From positions 103,836 to 167,835 of the forward strand of contig CAVTPG010000009.1 in assembly GCA_963736595.1 (NCBI GenBank): a DNA stretch of 64,000 nt, given 5' to 3'. This DNA is from Parapontixanthobacter sp963736595 (GTDB taxonomy: Bacteria; Pseudomonadota; Alphaproteobacteria; Sphingomonadales; Sphingomonadaceae). Position numbers and translations under genes: made by a program. The notes under the pieces are model-generated. The model was not told the DNA's origin. It saw only the letters and a program-made list of their open reading frames with translations, and made no database searches. Every line of letters starts with the position of its first letter. The first letter of the stretch is position 1. Positions 55,910 through 64,000 of the stretch are shown piece after piece.

Positions 55910-57819
55910 ATGGACGATCACGGGCACGATAAATTTCGCACATTCGATCCGTCTCGCGAAGAGGGCGCAGTCACGCCGCCTACGCCAGCCGAAACCGATG
56001 AGTTGACGCGCCAGATGCCGCCGCGCCTTCGCAAAGTGCCGCAGCAGCCGCCCGAACACGATCCGCTGCATTCGACATTCGGCTCGATCGATAATGGCCC
56101 GAAAGAGCGGCTGGACGTGAAACCGGAAGCGCCATCGGAGGCAAAACTGGAACAAGCGGCCAGCGACGCAGCTAGTGGTACGGCCAGTCATAAGGCCAGT
56201 GACGACACCGCCAGCGCAATGCGCATGATCCGATCGGCATTATTCTGGAAGTATCGGGTGCAGGTTCGCAAATCGCCATCGATCTCCAACGCCTCGAAGA
56301 ATGTATGGAGGACGAGGATCCGGCAATCAGTCAAGCGGGTCAGGTCGGCAGTCAAATCAAGGTGCGGGTCGGCGACAGCTGGCTGCTCGCTAACGTTCGC
56401 AATCAGCGAAAAGATCGCAAGGCCAATGGCGGCATTCTGGCCGACATCGACTTTCTGGGCGAGGGACAAGAAGAAAAGCTGACGGGCCGCGTTTTCGGTT
56501 TCCGGCGCGGTGTCACCCGCTATCCGGTGCCGGGCGCAATGGTCTATCCCTGCACCACAACCGATTTAAAACAGATTTACGCCAGCGACGGGCGCGCCAA
56601 TATTCAGATCGGTAAAGTCTATCCGACCAAGGACATCCGCGCCGGCCTGTATATCGATGCCATGTTGGGCAAACACTTCGCGCTATTGGGCTCGACCGGT
56701 ACCGGTAAATCGACCAGCGCGGCGCTGATCCTGCACAAGATTTGCGAAGCTGCACCTGACGGCCATATCGTGATGATCGATCCGCACGGCGAATATTCCT
56801 CCGCATTTCGGCAAAACGGACAAATCCTCGACGCATCGAATTTGCAGATGCCGTACTGGCTGCTGAATTTCGAGGAACATTGCGAAATCCTGCTGACATC
56901 GAATGGCAACGATAGGCAAACCGACAGCGACATCCTCGCCAAATGCTTGCTGCACGCACGCAGCAAAAGCCGTCTGGCCGAAAGCCTCGGTAAAATCACC
57001 GTGGATTCGCCGATACCTTATCTGCTGTCCGACCTGTCGTCGGAAGTGACGGCGCAAATGGGCAAGCTCGACAAGGCGACTTCGAGCGCGCCCTATATGC
57101 GGATCAAGTCCAAGCTGGACGAGTTGAAGGCTGATCCGCGCTATCAATTCATGTTTTCCGGGATGCTGGTCGGCGACACGATGGCCGACTTCATCTCCAC
57201 CGTTTTCCGGATGCCCAGCAATGGCAAACCGATCTCGATCATCGACGTGTCGGGATTGCCATCGGAAGTTACCACGACCGTGGTGGCCGTTCTCAGCCGC
57301 CTGGTGTTCGACTTTGCGATCTGGGGCCGCGAGGAAAAGCCGCGCCCGATCCTGCTCGTTTGCGAAGAGGCGCACCGTTACGTGCCGAACGAGGCGAATG
57401 CGGATGGCTCGGCGGTCGGCAAAATTCTGTCGCGGATTGCGAAAGAGGGCCGGAAATACGGTATCTCGCTGGGCCTGATTACGCAGCGTCCGTCCGATCT
57501 GGCCGAAGGGGTGCTGTCGCAATGCGGCACGATCATTTCCATGCGTCTCAATAACGAGCGCGATCAGGCGTTTGTGAAAGCGGCCATGCCGGAAGGCGCG
57601 CGCGGCTTCCTCGATTCCATTCCTGCCTTGCGGAACCGCGAATGCATCGTCTGCGGCGAGGGTGTTTCCATTCCTCTGCGCGCGTCATTCGATAATCTGG
57701 ACGAGGCAAAGCGGCCGGCATCCGAAGATCCGAGCTTTGTCGAATTATGGAACAGCAGCGGCGGCGAGGAAGAAGCGGTGAAGCGCACTGTGCAAAGGTG
57801 GCGCGCGCAAAGCGGTTAA
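55910..57819 (+). CDS. HerA-like (DUF87) ATPase, one-base frameshift near 56221
   Basis: The first ~105 residues are acidic, Pro/Ser-rich and probably disordered. After a missing G beside 56221, the frame reads AHDPIGIILEVSGAGSQIAI and continues as a HerA/FtsK-type hexameric ATPase. An N-terminal HAS-barrel-like domain is followed by Walker A ALLGSTGTGKSTSAAL, IVMIDPHGEY, and Walker B ILLVCEEAHRYV. The arginine/sensor segment SLGLITQRPSDLAEGVLSQC follows. HerA proteins translocate DNA, often with a NurA nuclease; no NurA gene is adjacent. The corrected product is ~636 residues. The frameshift looks like a consensus error. Confidence 0.85.
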
Positions 57820-57843
57820 CTTCAGAGCAAGCCAAATTTTTAT

Positions 57844-57959
57844 CGTCATAGCGAGCTAGAAGCGAAACAATTCAGACTATTTACGATAGTAATCGACGAA
57901 CACGGACAGGGACCGGCTGGATTGTCGCGTCCTCGCTTCGCGCTCTCTACGCAATGACG
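57844..57959. repeat. Inverted pair of REP-like palindromic elements
   Basis: The left copy begins CGTCATAGCGAG and ends AAACAATTCAG. The right copy, read on the other strand, begins CGTCATTGCGTAGAG and ends CGACAATCCAG. They share the CGTCATnGCG...GAAGCGA...CAATyCAG pattern and face each other in the gap between the convergent herA-like and queE genes. This layout is typical of dispersed bacterial REP doublets, which can end or protect transcripts. Confidence 0.75.
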
Positions 57960-57962
57960 CGC

Positions 57963-58706
57963 TCAAGTCCCGCGCGTGTCGCCGAACAGGTGGATATGCA
58001 GGCGATCGGATAAGCGAAATCCATGCGCAAGGCACAGCGGGACCAGCCATTGCTCCCGCTCCCGCAAAGTCGCGCTATCTGTGCCTTCGGGCATCAGGAA
58101 AATGCGTTTTGACGGCAAGCGATAGCGGCGTTGCAGAGCCAGCACTTCGTCCACATCCTGCGGCAAAGCGATCACAAATTTGAAGAAGGCACGCGGGTCG
58201 CTGGCATAAGTGTCCAGCCGTTCCGGGATTAGCGCCAGCTCCGCTGGATTGCCGCTATGCGCCAGCTTGGGGCTGACATTGAATTGGTCGATGCGAATGT
58301 CGAGCGCGGGGGGCACGGGCGTCGTGCCATTGGTTTCAACCTCCACCGTGATGTCGGGAAGAAATCCGAGCAATTTTACCAGCGCGGGCGCTTGCAACAA
58401 AGGTTCGCCGCCAGTGATGACGAGGCGCGTCTGGCCCAAAGCCGTGATCTGCGCGGCTACGTCCTGCTCATCCATCGTGATTTGATTGGCGCGCCGCTCG
58501 AACACTTCGCCGCTGCGATGGGGGCGGTCATCGCCATACACGCTGGCAAAATGCCACGTATAGGCGGTGTCGCACCACACGCAGGCGAGGTTGCAGCGTG
58601 ACAGACGGACGAAGGCGACCGGAGCGCCCGCGCTCGGCCCTTCGCCTTGCACGGATGCAAAGATTTCCGGTCCACCCGTATCGTCAGTTGCGAGGATTAG
58701 CGGCAC
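57963..58706 (-). CDS. queE: 7-carboxy-7-deazaguanine synthase QueE
   Basis: Radical-SAM enzyme of the queuosine/7-deazapurine pathway (247 residues). The cluster cysteines are Cys38, Cys42 and Cys45 (RCNLACVWCDT), the CxxxCxxC spacing. The N-terminal EIFASVQGEGPSAG and the SAM-binding VITGGEPLLQ are diagnostic. No queC, queD or queF is in the window. Confidence 0.94.
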   Translation of the reverse strand: MPLILATDDTGGPEIFASVQGEGPSAGAPVAFVRLSRCNLACVWCDTAYTWHFASVYGDDRPHRSGEVFERRANQITMDEQDVAAQITALGQTRLVITGGEPLLQAPALVKLLGFLPDITVEVETNGTTPVPPALDIRIDQFNVSPKLAHSGNPAELALIPERLDTYASDPRAFFKFVIALPQDVDEVLALQRRYRLPSKRIFLMPEGTDSATLREREQWLVPLCLAHGFRLSDRLHIHLFGDTRGT

Positions 58707-58760
58707 TAAGCGTCCCTCACTTCGAGGCGTGGCAGGTTTTAGGCACAGGGCGGGGGCGCA

Positions 58761-61532
58761 TCATCCCAGCCGCGCAAGCGCCGCTTTCAACCGTTCGACT
58801 TCGGCGGCGTGGTGCGCATGGTCTGCGCGGGCTTTTTCCACCGCTTCGGGCTTGGCTTTTTCCACGAATTTCGGATTGCCGAGCCGCCCTTCCAAGGATT
58901 TCGTTTCCTTCTCTGAAGTCTGCAAAGCCTTGTGCAAACGCGCCCGCTCCGCTTCGATATCGACGACGCCTTCGAGTGGTATGACAAAACTGTCTTCGCC
59001 CACCGCGATCTGCATCGCCGGACCGTCTGGCGCATCGGCAAAATTGACTGGTGTCAAGCGGGCCAATCGCTCGATTGCGCTGCCGCTGGAGTCGATGACA
59101 GTCCGGGCCAAGGCGCTGGGCGATGCGCAATAGGCGGGCAATTTCATGCCCGGCGATATGCCTAGCTCGTTCTTGGCAGTGCGCACGGCTGAGGTCAGCG
59201 CGATCAACCAATCGATCTCTGCTTTCGCCGCTTCATCGACGCTGGCATTCGGCTGCGGCCATTTGGCAGTAATGAGCGGATAATTCGCACGCTCACCCTG
59301 CTTGGACCACAATTCTTCCGTCACGAATGGCATGAACGGGTGAAGCATGACGAAAATCTGGTCGAGCGCCCATCCGGCGACGGCTTTGGATTCGGCATCC
59401 ATCGCTTCGCCCAAAGGCGGTTTGATCAGTTCCAGATACCAGTCGCAGAAGCGATCCCAGGCGAAGTGATAGATCGTGTTGGCCGCCGCATCGAAGCGCA
59501 ATTCGGCCAAGGCTTTTTCCAGCGCGGCCAATGTTTCCACGACTTCGCCGATGATCCATTTGTTGACCGCCAGTTCGGCCTTTGGTGCGGCGATCTGGTC
59601 GCTCGCGCCGATGCCTTGCGATTGGCAAAACCGTGTCGCGTTCCATAATTTCGTGGCGAAGTTGCGATAGCCCTCGACCCGGCTATCATCCATTTTGATG
59701 TCGCGGCCCTGGCTCTCCATCGCGGCCATGAAAAAGCGCAACGCATCCGCGCCATATTTGTCGATCAGGCCCAGTGGATCGACCACATTGCCTTTGGACT
59801 TCGACATCTTTGCGCCGTCGGCAGCCCGCACGAGCCCGTGCAGATAAAGCTGCTTCCACGGGTTCTCGCCGGTCAGATGGCGACCCATCATCATCATCCG
59901 CGCATCCCAGAAAAACAGGATATCGAAGCCGGATATCAGCAGATCATTGGGGTAGTGCTTCTTCAACAAATCGGTCTGCTCAGGCCAGCCAAGCGTTGCA
60001 AACGGCCACAAGGCGCTGGAGAACCACGTGTCTAGGACGTCTTGATCTCGCGTAAGCTTCATTCCGTCATTGCCGTCTGCACGAGAATGACGAGCGAGAG
60101 CGACAGCCTCTTCTTCGGTCTCGGCGACAAAAGCCTGACCATCAGGACCATACCAAGCCGGAATCTGGTGTCCCCACCACAATTGGCGAGAGACGCACCA
60201 CGGCTGAATGTTTTCCATCCAGTTGAAGAACGTCTTTTCCCAGGTCTTGGGGACAATCTCGACTTCCCCATCTTTCACCGCTGCAATTGGTGCAACGGCC
60301 AGCTTCTCGGCATCGACGTACCATTGATCGGTCAGCCACGGCTCGATCACTACGCCGCCGCGATCGCCATAAGGCGTTGCGATGGTGCGCGGTTCGGCAT
60401 CATGTTCGACTTCTTCGCCGTCCTTGTTCTTGGCGATGTGCGGGATCAGATGCCCGCTGGCCTTCAGCAGTTCGACCACGGCTTTGCGCGCTTCGAACCG
60501 GTCGAGGCTCAGCAACTCCTCCGGTATCAGCGCGTCCGCCGTCTGCACCACACGCGCTTCGGCATCGAGCATATTGAGCATTTCGCCTGCCGCAAATCCG
60601 GCACGTTTGCCCACGTCAAAATCATTGAAGTCATGGCCCGGCGTGATTTTGACCGCGCCGCTGCCCAGTTCCGGGTCGGCGTGTTCGTCGGCAACGATGG
60701 GAATGCGCCGTCCGGTGATCGGCAGCACGACTTCCTTGCCGACAACGCTGGCATAACGCTCGTCGCTCGGATGCACAGCGACCGCCATATCGGCGAGCAT
60801 GGTTTCGGGGCGCGTGGTGGCAACTTCGATGTAGTCGCGGCCATCCGCAAGCGTCACGCCGTCTGCCAGCGGATAGCGGAAATGCCAGAATGACCCTTTC
60901 ACATCGCGCGTTTCGACTTCGAGATCGGAAATTGCAGTTTTCAGCGCCGGATCCCAATTGACCAGCCGTTTGTCGCGATAGATCAGAGGGTCCGGGTTTC
61001 CGTCTTTGTCCTTGTTGTTGTAAAGCTGCACGAAGGTCTTTGTAACCGCGTCGCTGAAATGCGGGTCCATCGTGAACTGTTCGCGGCTCCAGTCCATCGA
61101 ACAACCGAGGCGGCGCAATTGCGTGGTGATCGTGCCACCCGATTCCTCTTTCCATTCCCACACCCGCGCGATGAAATCTTCGCGGCTCATATCGGTACGT
61201 TTTTCGCCGCGCTCCGCCATTTGCCGCTCGACCACCATTTGCGTCGCGATGCCCGCATGATCGGTGCCGACGACCCACAGCGCATCCTTGCCGCGCAGCC
61301 GTTCATAGCGGACCATGATGTCCTGCAATGTGTTATCGAGAGCATGGCCGATATGCAGGCTGCCGGTCACGTTGGGCGGCGGATTGACGATAGTGAAGGG
61401 CGCGGCATCGGGACGTTCGGGCCGGAACAGGCCGTTTTCTTCCCAATGCGCATACCAATGCGCCTCGATCGCGGCGGGGTCGAAGGTTTTCGGCAATTCG
61501 CCGGGGCTCGTCTCTGTCATGTCATCGCTCAT
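58761..61532 (-). CDS. valS: Valyl-tRNA synthetase
   Basis: Class I synthetase of 923 residues. HIGH appears in NPPPNVTGSLHIGHAL and KMSKS in DGAKMSKSKGNVVDP. The editing domain, the anticodon-binding region and a C-terminal coiled coil (VDIEAERARLHKALQ onward) follow. Met at 61532 is chosen because residues before it are Cys/Ala-rich and non-conserved. Residues ~480-490 (RHSRADGNDGM) are encoded by a palindromic repeat described separately; this sits in a variable loop before DVLDTWFSS, so function should be kept. Confidence 0.96.
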   Translation of the reverse strand: MSDDMTETSPGELPKTFDPAAIEAHWYAHWEENGLFRPERPDAAPFTIVNPPPNVTGSLHIGHALDNTLQDIMVRYERLRGKDALWVVGTDHAGIATQMVVERQMAERGEKRTDMSREDFIARVWEWKEESGGTITTQLRRLGCSMDWSREQFTMDPHFSDAVTKTFVQLYNNKDKDGNPDPLIYRDKRLVNWDPALKTAISDLEVETRDVKGSFWHFRYPLADGVTLADGRDYIEVATTRPETMLADMAVAVHPSDERYASVVGKEVVLPITGRRIPIVADEHADPELGSGAVKITPGHDFNDFDVGKRAGFAAGEMLNMLDAEARVVQTADALIPEELLSLDRFEARKAVVELLKASGHLIPHIAKNKDGEEVEHDAEPRTIATPYGDRGGVVIEPWLTDQWYVDAEKLAVAPIAAVKDGEVEIVPKTWEKTFFNWMENIQPWCVSRQLWWGHQIPAWYGPDGQAFVAETEEEAVALARHSRADGNDGMKLTRDQDVLDTWFSSALWPFATLGWPEQTDLLKKHYPNDLLISGFDILFFWDARMMMMGRHLTGENPWKQLYLHGLVRAADGAKMSKSKGNVVDPLGLIDKYGADALRFFMAAMESQGRDIKMDDSRVEGYRNFATKLWNATRFCQSQGIGASDQIAAPKAELAVNKWIIGEVVETLAALEKALAELRFDAAANTIYHFAWDRFCDWYLELIKPPLGEAMDAESKAVAGWALDQIFVMLHPFMPFVTEELWSKQGERANYPLITAKWPQPNASVDEAAKAEIDWLIALTSAVRTAKNELGISPGMKLPAYCASPSALARTVIDSSGSAIERLARLTPVNFADAPDGPAMQIAVGEDSFVIPLEGVVDIEAERARLHKALQTSEKETKSLEGRLGNPKFVEKAKPEAVEKARADHAHHAAEVERLKAALARLG
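60065..60092. repeat. Palindromic repeat translated within valS
   Basis: CGTCATT and AATGACG flank an inner CGT/ACG pair, making a near-perfect 28-bp hairpin in frame inside valS. The encoded peptide RHSRADGND resembles the RHSRE.GN read-through of dispersed palindromic elements common in alphaproteobacterial genomes. Confidence 0.7.
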
Positions 61533-61641
61533 ATCCTGCGCGCCAATGCCAGCGCACGCACAGCTATGCAACGCGAATAGCGCGCAACAGGCACGTAATC
61601 CCCCTTGTAAGCACGGGCAAATCGCCGCATAGCTTCCCGCC

Positions 61642-62754
61642 ATGAGCGCGGGGGCAGGCTATACTCTGGTTGAGACCGGCACTGGCACCTTTAAGCTGGC
61701 GCTGGACGGCGCGTATCTGGTCAGCACCGTAGGGTTCGTCGATCGCGATTTGCGGCTGCTGGACGGGCCGATCGAAACCATCGATTTATCGGCGGTCGAA
61801 TCGATCGATACGGTCGGTGCATGGACCGCTTGCCATCTGGCGCAAATGCACGAGGCGGAGATCGTCGGCGCAAGCGACCGCGCATCGCGCTTGCTGGATG
61901 CAGTCGGATCATCGCTGACCGATGTCGATATCAGGCCGGAACGTCAGCCCTTTTATGTGCGGATTCCGCAGACGCTTGGCGAGATCGTCAGCGAATTCTG
62001 GTTCGGTGTGCTGGGCGTGGTCGGCTTCCTTGGCCAAATCCTGCTCGCCGCCGGGAATATCATCCGCCATCCCAGCCGGTTTCGCGGCAAGGCGCTGGTT
62101 CGGCAATTGGAGCTGGTCGGGGTCAGCGCGCTGCCGATCGTGGGTTTGATGAGCTTTCTCATCGGGATCGTGATCGCGCAGCAGGGTGCAGTGCAACTGG
62201 CGCAATTCGGTGCGGAAACGCTGACGGTCAATCTGGTCGGGCGGATCACTTTGCGAGAGCTGGGCGTGCTTATGACCGCGATCATGGTCGCGGGCCGTTC
62301 GGGCAGTGCTTTTGCCGCGCAAATCGGCACGATGAAATTGACCGAGGAAGTGGATGCGATGCGGACCATCGGTATCTCGCCGATCGAAGCGCTGGTTATT
62401 CCGCGCATTCTGGCCTCGATATTGATGATGCCGCTGCTGGGCTTTTATGCCTCGGTGGTCGCCATCGTGGGCGGCGCGGTCGTGGCTGATCTGGCGCTGG
62501 GCATCCCGTTCATGTCGTTTCTGGCGCGAGTGAAGGATGTGGTCCCGACTTACGATTTATGGGTTGGCCTGATCAAAGCGCCGGTGTTCGGCCTGATTGT
62601 GGCGCTGGCCGGATGCTATAACGGGATGAAGGTCGAGGGCGATTCCGAAGCCGTGGGCCGCCGCACGACGCAAGCCGTGGTGTCCGCCATTTTCATGGTC
62701 ATCGTGATCGACGCATTCTTCGCCATTTTCTTCACGAATATCGGGTGGGGCTAG
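61642..62754 (+). CDS. mlaE: MlaE-type ABC transporter permease with N-terminal STAS-like domain
   Basis: 370 residues. The first ~100 form a STAS-like domain (GPIETIDLSAVESIDTVGAW), followed by the MlaE permease core: SALPIVGLMSFLIGIVIAQQ, VAGRSGSAFAAQIGTMKLTE and DAMRTIGISPIEALV (the conserved coupling segment). It forms the inner-membrane channel of the Mla phospholipid-trafficking system. The fusion replaces a separate MlaB, a known alternative layout. It is divergent from valS and followed after 1 bp by mlaF. Confidence 0.94.
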   Translation: MSAGAGYTLVETGTGTFKLALDGAYLVSTVGFVDRDLRLLDGPIETIDLSAVESIDTVGAWTACHLAQMHEAEIVGASDRASRLLDAVGSSLTDVDIRPERQPFYVRIPQTLGEIVSEFWFGVLGVVGFLGQILLAAGNIIRHPSRFRGKALVRQLELVGVSALPIVGLMSFLIGIVIAQQGAVQLAQFGAETLTVNLVGRITLRELGVLMTAIMVAGRSGSAFAAQIGTMKLTEEVDAMRTIGISPIEALVIPRILASILMMPLLGFYASVVAIVGGAVVADLALGIPFMSFLARVKDVVPTYDLWVGLIKAPVFGLIVALAGCYNGMKVEGDSEAVGRRTTQAVVSAIFMVIVIDAFFAIFFTNIGWG

Positions 62755-62755
62755 C

Positions 62756-63646
62756 ATGAGCGACGAAATCATCGATCAGGTAACGATGCCTGCGCCGCCT
62801 GACCGCGAGCAATCCGACCATCCGGTGGTTATCACCGACCTTGTCAATGCGTTCGGCCCGCAAGTCGTGCATGAGAATTTGAACCTGAAAGTGCGGCGCG
62901 GCGAAATTCTCGGCGTGGTTGGCGGTTCGGGCACAGGCAAATCCGTGCTGATGCGCTCGATCATCGGCCTGCAATATCCCACGCATGGCAATATCGAAGT
63001 GTTCGGACGCTCGATTACCGAAGCGGAGCCTGACGAACAGATCGGTGTGCGCGATCGCTGGGGTGTGCTGTTTCAAGGCGGTGCGTTGTTCTCGACGCTG
63101 ACCGTGGGCGAGAACGTGCAAGTGCCGCTAAAGCAATTCTATCCCGAAATCGATGCCACGTTGCTGGCTGAAATCGCGCGCTACAAAGTGTTGTTGTCCG
63201 GCTTGCCCGAAGAAGCGGTGAACAAGTTTCCGGCTGAATTGTCGGGCGGTATGAAGAAACGCGCCGGCCTTGCCCGTGCGCTGGCGCTGGACCCCGAATT
63301 GCTGTTTCTGGATGAGCCGACGGCGGGACTGGACCCGATCGGGGCTGCGCGCTTCGATCAATTGACCAAGGAATTGCAGGAAACGCTGGGCCTGACGGTG
63401 TTCCTGATTACGCACGATCTCGACACGCTATACGCCATATGCGACCGGGTGGCGGTGCTGGCCGATAAGCGAGTGATTGCGGTCGGTTCGATCCCCGAAT
63501 TGCTGGAAACCGAGCATCCCTGGATACAGGAATATTTCAACGGTCCGCGCGGACGGGCGGCAGCGGTGCAGAAAGGCGGCAGCGGACCATCCCGTTCGCG
63601 CTCGCAATTCAAGGCAATGGACAAGCGGGCCAAACGGCGCGCATAG
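62756..63646 (+). CDS. mlaF: MlaF-type ABC transporter ATPase
   Basis: 296 residues. Walker A VVGGSGTGKSVLMRSI, signature LSGGMKKRAGLARALALDPE and Walker B LLFLDEPTAGLDP are intact, with the Q-loop in LFQGGALFSTLTVGENV. The C terminus is basic (RSRSQFKAMDKRAKRRA). It powers lipid movement through MlaE/MlaD. Confidence 0.95.
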   Translation: MSDEIIDQVTMPAPPDREQSDHPVVITDLVNAFGPQVVHENLNLKVRRGEILGVVGGSGTGKSVLMRSIIGLQYPTHGNIEVFGRSITEAEPDEQIGVRDRWGVLFQGGALFSTLTVGENVQVPLKQFYPEIDATLLAEIARYKVLLSGLPEEAVNKFPAELSGGMKKRAGLARALALDPELLFLDEPTAGLDPIGAARFDQLTKELQETLGLTVFLITHDLDTLYAICDRVAVLADKRVIAVGSIPELLETEHPWIQEYFNGPRGRAAAVQKGGSGPSRSRSQFKAMDKRAKRRA

Positions 63647-63674
63647 GGATGATATGAGGATTGTGACCTAAATT

Positions 63675-64000
63675 ATGGAAACGCGCGCTAATCATCTGTG
63701 GGTCGGAGCCGTCACGCTGTTGCTGCTGCTTGCTCTGGCGGCTTTCGTCGTGTGGATCGCGCGGCTGGGCGAGGGGACGCAGAACGAATACGACATTTTG
63801 TTCAAGCAGTCGGTCGAGGGGTTGGCTAATGGTAGCCAGGTAAGCTTTTCGGGCGTGCCGGTGGGGCAAGTCAGCGACATCGAATTGTGGGAGCAAGACC
63901 CTGAATTCGTGCGCGTGCGGATCAGCGTGAAGGAAACTGTGCCAATTTTGGTCGGAACCACGGCGCAGATGCAAAGCTCGTTTACCGGCGTTTCGACGAT
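63675..64000 (+). CDS. mlaD: MlaD-type MCE domain protein, 5' part only
   Basis: The first ~108 residues before the window ends. One N-terminal transmembrane helix (LWVGAVTLLLLLALAAFVVW) anchors an MCE domain (YDILFKQSVEGLANGSQVSF, GVPVGQVSDIEL), the lipid-carrying hexameric ring. It follows mlaEF as the third gene of the system. The remaining mla genes lie beyond the window. Confidence 0.92.
   Translation, partial: METRANHLWVGAVTLLLLLALAAFVVWIARLGEGTQNEYDILFKQSVEGLANGSQVSFSGVPVGQVSDIELWEQDPEFVRVRISVKETVPILVGTTAQMQSSFTGVST

Noticed and set aside
56305..56307. ATG 56305 as the start of the HerA-like protein
   Set aside because: Conserved domain sequence continues upstream in the same frame, so the gene is better explained by a one-base error and a start at 55910.

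Overview
The window is a gene-dense piece of an alphaproteobacterial chromosome. It is most likely from the Sphingomonadales, in or near the Erythrobacteraceae. Supporting evidence: a zwf-edd-glk-eda Entner-Doudoroff operon, ChpT of the CckA-CtrA relay, an alphaproteobacterial RpoH, the order tRNA-Leu/tig/clpP/clpX, pyrB next to a degenerate pyrC, DUF3297 and TIGR02186/Alph_Pro_TM proteins, and a divergent PEP carboxylase. I see no insertion sequence, prophage, integrase or CRISPR array. The window looks like core chromosome, not an accessory island.

Layout. 1-1.5 kb: end of cpoB, then tilS. 1.5-9.1 kb (minus): ppc, eda, glk, edd and zwf, with touching or overlapping junctions except a 9-bp gap between glk and eda. 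9.2-14.8 kb (minus): transglutaminase-like protein, rimO, a TrkA-N potassium channel, surE, serS. 15-17.5 kb (plus): sulfotransferase, small proteins, SOUL heme-binding protein. 17.6-21.9 kb: sppA (minus), pyrB-pyrC' (plus). 22-26.4 kb: a ParA-like ATPase and a possible RHH protein, flanked by two SPOR-domain envelope proteins. 26.4-30.5 kb: DUF418, small membrane proteins, der, DUF3297. 30.7-38.7 kb: tRNA-Leu(TAG), tig with a long Lys/Ala/Pro tail, an exported amidase, a TonB-dependent receptor-like protein, clpP and clpX. 38.7-46.2 kb: CDF transporter, mtgA, rpoH, rluD, a JAMM protease, chpT, an Amidase_2 protein, RNase P RNA, a TspO-like protein. 46.2-57.8 kb: ugd and a phosphatase, a TIGR02001 protein, glyoxalase, nhaA, an NfrB-like glycosyltransferase with an NfrA-C-like partner, a TSUP exporter with an Alph_Pro_TM protein, a HerA-like ATPase. 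58-64 kb: queE, valS, and the start of mlaEFD.

Genes that act together. zwf, edd, glk and eda take glucose to pyruvate plus glyceraldehyde-3-phosphate, and ppc adds anaplerotic oxaloacetate. ClpXP, trigger factor, RpoH and SppA cover proteostasis. ChpT and the wall enzymes MtgA and Amidase_2 relate to the cell cycle and envelope. MlaEFD handles phospholipid trafficking.

Two cautions. First, serS carries six single-base indels, and ppc, the NfrA-like gene and the herA-like gene carry one each. Almost all lie in short homopolymers and conserved protein sequence continues on both sides, so consensus errors are more likely than real pseudogenes. Second, I did not find a clear new multi-gene system. 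The leads most worth following are the metal-ligand-less PyrC', the ParA/RHH/SPOR block, the compact NfrB/NfrA-C pair, the histone-H1-like tail on trigger factor, and palindromic repeats including one translated inside valS.
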